Positions 5,554 to 8,587 of a DNA stretch of 8,587 nt are shown in pieces. The notes below the pieces were generated by a model, which was not told where the DNA came from, searched no databases, and worked only from the letters and a program-made list of their open reading frames with translations. The stretch covers positions 1 through 8,587 of the forward strand of contig DAOWIV010000235.1 in the NCBI GenBank assembly GCA_030640725.1, read 5' to 3'. The stretch comes from Methanosarcinales archaeon. GTDB taxonomy: Archaea; Halobacteriota; Methanosarcinia; Methanosarcinales; Methanogasteraceae. Position 1 is the stretch's first letter; the number at the start of each line of letters is the position of its first letter. A program made the translations under genes and the position numbers.

Positions 5554-7450
5554 AATAGCGTTTGCGATCTTTGGACGACGCGTGAGGGGTAAGGCGGAGG
5601 CTTATGCAGAGACCCGCGTAATGCTTGAACAGGCGCACATCCCGCTGACGTGGGACATGTACGTAAGCACTACATACCTCTATGCGCATCTGCTCGGAAT
5701 CATCGGCGCGTTTCTCGGCTATCTCATTGCCCCGCTTATATATCGGCTCTGTAAGACCGTGATGGATTCCAGTCAGTTCGTATCACCTGTCGATCTTGAA
5801 AGCATTTCAGGATACTGGGAGGTTGCATCCGCTGTAATTTTAACCATACTCATCGCGACTCTCCTGGGTGCCATCTCGTATTACCTGATGCTTATGTATC
5901 CGTATCTGATCGCAACAACACGGAAGACCAAGATCGACCTGACGCTCCCGCATGTCGTGGCATACATGCATGCGCTGAGCAAAGGCGGAATGAACCTGAT
6001 CGCGATCTTTGAGTCGCTTAGCGAGCAGACCAACGTGTATGGCGAGGCGGCTGAGGAGATCGCATACATCGTGATGGATACGAAGTATCACGGGACTGAT
6101 CTGCTGACCGCGCTCAAGACTGCTGCGGTCAGAACCCGGTCAGAAAAATTCAGGGATTTTCTTGATAACTTAATCTCGGTCGCCGAGACCGGCGGGGATA
6201 CGGAATCTTTCTTTGGCGGCATGGTAGACCATTACCAGCGTTCTGCTGCGGCAGATCAGAGCAGCTATCTTGAAATGCTTGCGATGGTTGCCGAAACATA
6301 CATAACGGTCTTTGTCGCAGGACCTCTGTTTCTGATAACCATCCTGATAGTCATGGGCATGATGGGACCGGGAAGCCTGCTTGCGCTCAGACTCGTGATC
6401 TATGTCATGATCCCGATAAGCGCAGCCGCATTCGCTGTTCTGCTGAGTATAATATCGATCGGCAGTGACACGAATATGATCAAGATCTACACAGAGACCA
6501 GAAGAATCAGACAGTACGATGACGTGCGAACAAGGATCATTGAAGATGACGAGAGGATGGTTCGCAGATTGATGCGGTCGCTGCGATGGACAAGCGTGAT
6601 CAAGAGTAGCAAAACCCCGTTAAAACCGTTTTACTCTGAGCCGTCCAGAACGCTTTATCTATGTGTGCCAGCAGCCCTCCTCATTCTCGGATACACCGCG
6701 TACTACGGAGGGGGACTTACCATTGATCGTCTCGATGATGCGGTCGTTGCAGGTCTGCTGATCGTGCTCGTGCCGTATCTCTTCTTTTATGAGATGCAGA
6801 GAAGGAGAATCCGGCAGATTGAGGATTCGGTTCCTGGTTTTCTTCGCAAGCTTGCGGTTGTCAATGATGTGGGGATGCCGCTTACCGCTGCGATCAAATC
6901 GGTCTCAGAGGTGAATCTGGGGGTGCTCAGCACCGAGGTTAAGCTCATGCGAAAGGATATGGAGTGGAGCCACAGCATCGCAGACTCGCTGATAAAATTC
7001 GAGCAGCGCGTCAGGACCATCGCGATCTCGCGGATCGTCACGCTCATCACAAAGGCGAGTGAGTCAACCGGCAACATCAAGGAGACGCTTCGCATAGCAG
7101 CAAGCGATGCCGCACTGGCAGAGAGACTGAGACGCGAGAAATTCGCAAGCATGTTCTCATACCTTGTGATCGTGTACCTGTCATTTGCCGTGTTCTTGCT
7201 TGTGCTCTATGTCTTTGCCACGATGTTTATACCGATGGTGCCGACGGGAGGGGGCGGAGGCGGCATGCTCTCGCTTGATGCAAACGAGAGCGAATACACG
7301 ATGCTATTCATGCATGCTGCGATGATACAGGGGTTCTTCTCAGGAATCATAGCCGGACAGATGACCGGCGAGAGCGCATGCACGGGTCTTAAACATGCTG
7401 TGACGATGCTTGTGGCGGCGTATCTGCTATTTACAGTATTTATCGGGTGA
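5537..7450 (+). CDS. GspF/PilC/TadC-family membrane platform protein, double-domain archaeal form
   Basis: A 637-residue polytopic inner membrane protein that would anchor the ATPase and guide pilin subunits. Two T2SF (GspF-type) helical cytoplasmic domains are visible: the first about residues 130-250 (IDLTLPHVVAYMHALSKGG), the second about 425-540 (IEDSVPGFLRKLAVVNDVG). Hydrophobic segments near 47-70, 96-126, 254-277, 283-309, 372-390, 401-418, 540-566, 590-608 and 619-636 suggest about nine membrane passes. A charged linker at 318-350 separates the halves, and a six-Gly run (571-576) lies in the loop after the second domain. The length suits the archaeal double-domain form. The second gene of the operon, it overlaps the ATPase and ends six bases before the pilin-like gene. 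Confidence 0.93.
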   Translation: MNLIYKIAFAIFGRRVRGKAEAYAETRVMLEQAHIPLTWDMYVSTTYLYAHLLGIIGAFLGYLIAPLIYRLCKTVMDSSQFVSPVDLESISGYWEVASAVILTILIATLLGAISYYLMLMYPYLIATTRKTKIDLTLPHVVAYMHALSKGGMNLIAIFESLSEQTNVYGEAAEEIAYIVMDTKYHGTDLLTALKTAAVRTRSEKFRDFLDNLISVAETGGDTESFFGGMVDHYQRSAAADQSSYLEMLAMVAETYITVFVAGPLFLITILIVMGMMGPGSLLALRLVIYVMIPISAAAFAVLLSIISIGSDTNMIKIYTETRRIRQYDDVRTRIIEDDERMVRRLMRSLRWTSVIKSSKTPLKPFYSEPSRTLYLCVPAALLILGYTAYYGGGLTIDRLDDAVVAGLLIVLVPYLFFYEMQRRRIRQIEDSVPGFLRKLAVVNDVGMPLTAAIKSVSEVNLGVLSTEVKLMRKDMEWSHSIADSLIKFEQRVRTIAISRIVTLITKASESTGNIKETLRIAASDAALAERLRREKFASMFSYLVIVYLSFAVFLLVLYVFATMFIPMVPTGGGGGGMLSLDANESEYTMLFMHAAMIQGFFSGIIAGQMTGESACTGLKHAVTMLVAAYLLFTVFIG

Positions 7451-7456
7451 ACAAAT

Positions 7457-8587
7457 ATGAAACGAGGACTAATCAAGAATGAAAGCGCAGTATCAGAAGT
7501 GATCGGCGCGCTGATGATATTCGGGATCATCGTCGGGCTTATCGCCATCATGCAGTCGAGTCAGGTGCCCGAGTGGAACGCTGCGGTGGAGCAGACGCAT
7601 TTTGACGTGGTTTCAAGCGACTTTGTCCAACTGAGGGCAGACATCGAGGATGTGGAAAAACTCGAGATTCCAAAATCAACAGATCTGCGGATGGGTGTTA
7701 AGTATCCGGAGCGTTTCATCTTCAGAAATCCGGGAAGCGGAGCCTCCGGAACAATAACAACGTACCCGCTGCACGTCAATGTGAGTTACAGCACCAGATC
7801 CGGTTTGAAATGGAAAAACTACACCTCAGCCGGGATTATTTATGAGATGCACGGGACATCCAAATCGCCCATGCTCGTCTATGAACACGGATTGATCATA
7901 AAGGATTACGGGAATGCGAATGTAACAGAGGCTGAGCAGTCCCTGATAACCGGGGGAGAGGTATTCATACCGATCGTGCTCTGGGATACGTATTCATACT
8001 CTTCGATGGACGCCCAGACATTCAACATGCTGCCGGTTCCGCAAGGCGACTGCACGTCTGCGAGCTTTTTGCACATGAATGTAACGCTTGAGACGCGCTA
8101 TCCGGATGTCTGGAATGAATCACTCATTGGTTCGGGTGCTGATGTCAGCGGCGACACGATAGAGATCACGGATGTTTCCGGCAGGAGGATCCGGCTGCCG
8201 TCAAATGATACGAGCAGCTCCAGCCAGAAGCAATTCTACGTGGGCATGATCAGGACTGAGCTCTCAACTGCGACCCGCGGTCCGACCGGTCCTGACGGGA
8301 TCGATGTGTGGACAGAGGGTCAGGGGCGGTTAGATATTCCGGCAAGTAGCGATGCGACAGAGTTCATAATGCGCGACATCACGTTGAATGATATCACACT
8401 ACCCAATCCAAAGTTGAGATTTGTTGTGGCTGATACATCGAATCATGAGTGGGAAGTAGAGATCGGGTTTAAAAATGGCGACACCATAGATTATATAGAA
8501 ATAAATAATAGTGGAACTGTTAGTACTGATGGTGCTGATAAACCCCTACTCTCACTCGGCTATCAGATTGACCTGACCTCTTATTAC
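7457..8587 (+). CDS. Large pilin-like surface protein, archaeal type IV pilin N-terminus (3' end outside the window)
   Basis: The frame is open from ATG 7457 to the last base, 377 residues, with no stop. A short basic leader (KRGLIKNES) precedes AVSEVIGALMIFGIIVGLIAIM, residues 11-32, resembling the archaeal type IV pilin N-terminal domain: prepilin peptidase would cut near the leader end and the helix would pack in the pilus core or membrane. After the helix come VPEWN, a stretch with spaced acidic residues and LR, then YPERFIFRNPGSGASGTI; this order resembles haloarchaeal surface proteins encoded next to pilB/pilC genes, from memory. The remainder is a Ser/Thr-rich ectodomain with about seven N-x-S/T sites (for example N108, N121), fitting an N-glycosylated exported protein. 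It is far longer than ordinary pilins. GGTGA six bases before the ATG is the ribosome binding site, overlapping the platform gene's stop. Confidence 0.85.
   Translation, partial: MKRGLIKNESAVSEVIGALMIFGIIVGLIAIMQSSQVPEWNAAVEQTHFDVVSSDFVQLRADIEDVEKLEIPKSTDLRMGVKYPERFIFRNPGSGASGTITTYPLHVNVSYSTRSGLKWKNYTSAGIIYEMHGTSKSPMLVYEHGLIIKDYGNANVTEAEQSLITGGEVFIPIVLWDTYSYSSMDAQTFNMLPVPQGDCTSASFLHMNVTLETRYPDVWNESLIGSGADVSGDTIEITDVSGRRIRLPSNDTSSSSQKQFYVGMIRTELSTATRGPTGPDGIDVWTEGQGRLDIPASSDATEFIMRDITLNDITLPNPKLRFVVADTSNHEWEVEIGFKNGDTIDYIEINNSGTVSTDGADKPLLSLGYQIDLTSYY

Overview
The window looks like a chromosomal segment from a euryarchaeon. The reasons are a GspE/PilB-type secretion ATPase and a GspF/PilC-type membrane protein in the long archaeal format, a pilin-like protein with an archaeal AVSEVIG-type N-terminus, two KaiC/RadA-like proteins, an archaeal-type alanine dehydrogenase and archaeal TATA-box promoters. 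G+C is moderate (roughly half) across most of it. A methanogen or an alkane/methane-oxidising relative fits, but the species cannot be named from the sequence.

Layout. Positions 1-303 hold the 3' end of an AT-rich gene (about 30% G+C by hand count), compositionally foreign to the rest and possibly the tail of a PD-(D/E)XK nuclease-like protein. Positions 304-560 hold no convincing gene but several short hairpins and an integron-like ACCTAAC motif. A minus-strand alanine dehydrogenase gene follows (561-1532). Next is a 336-base non-coding stretch with short CACCGATT repeats. Two overlapping minus-strand genes (3447 down to 1869) encode a KaiC-like protein that has lost its ATP-binding residues and a KaiC-like ATPase with them intact. 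A divergent promoter region (3448-3660) separates these from a plus-strand operon: secretion/pilus ATPase (3661-5553), polytopic membrane platform protein (5537-7450) and a large pilin-like surface protein (7457 to the window end, incomplete).

How the genes may work together. The plus-strand trio has the minimal core of an archaeal type IV pilus-like machine: a cytoplasmic hexameric ATPase, a membrane platform, and a substrate with a prepilin-like N-terminus. In the archaellum, a KaiC-like protein (ArlH) binds the motor ATPase and platform and controls assembly. The divergent pair, one active and one inactive KaiC-like protein, may be an analogous regulatory module for this pilus-like machine. 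That is inference from family knowledge and position, and is the most interesting idea in the window. The alanine dehydrogenase appears unrelated to it.
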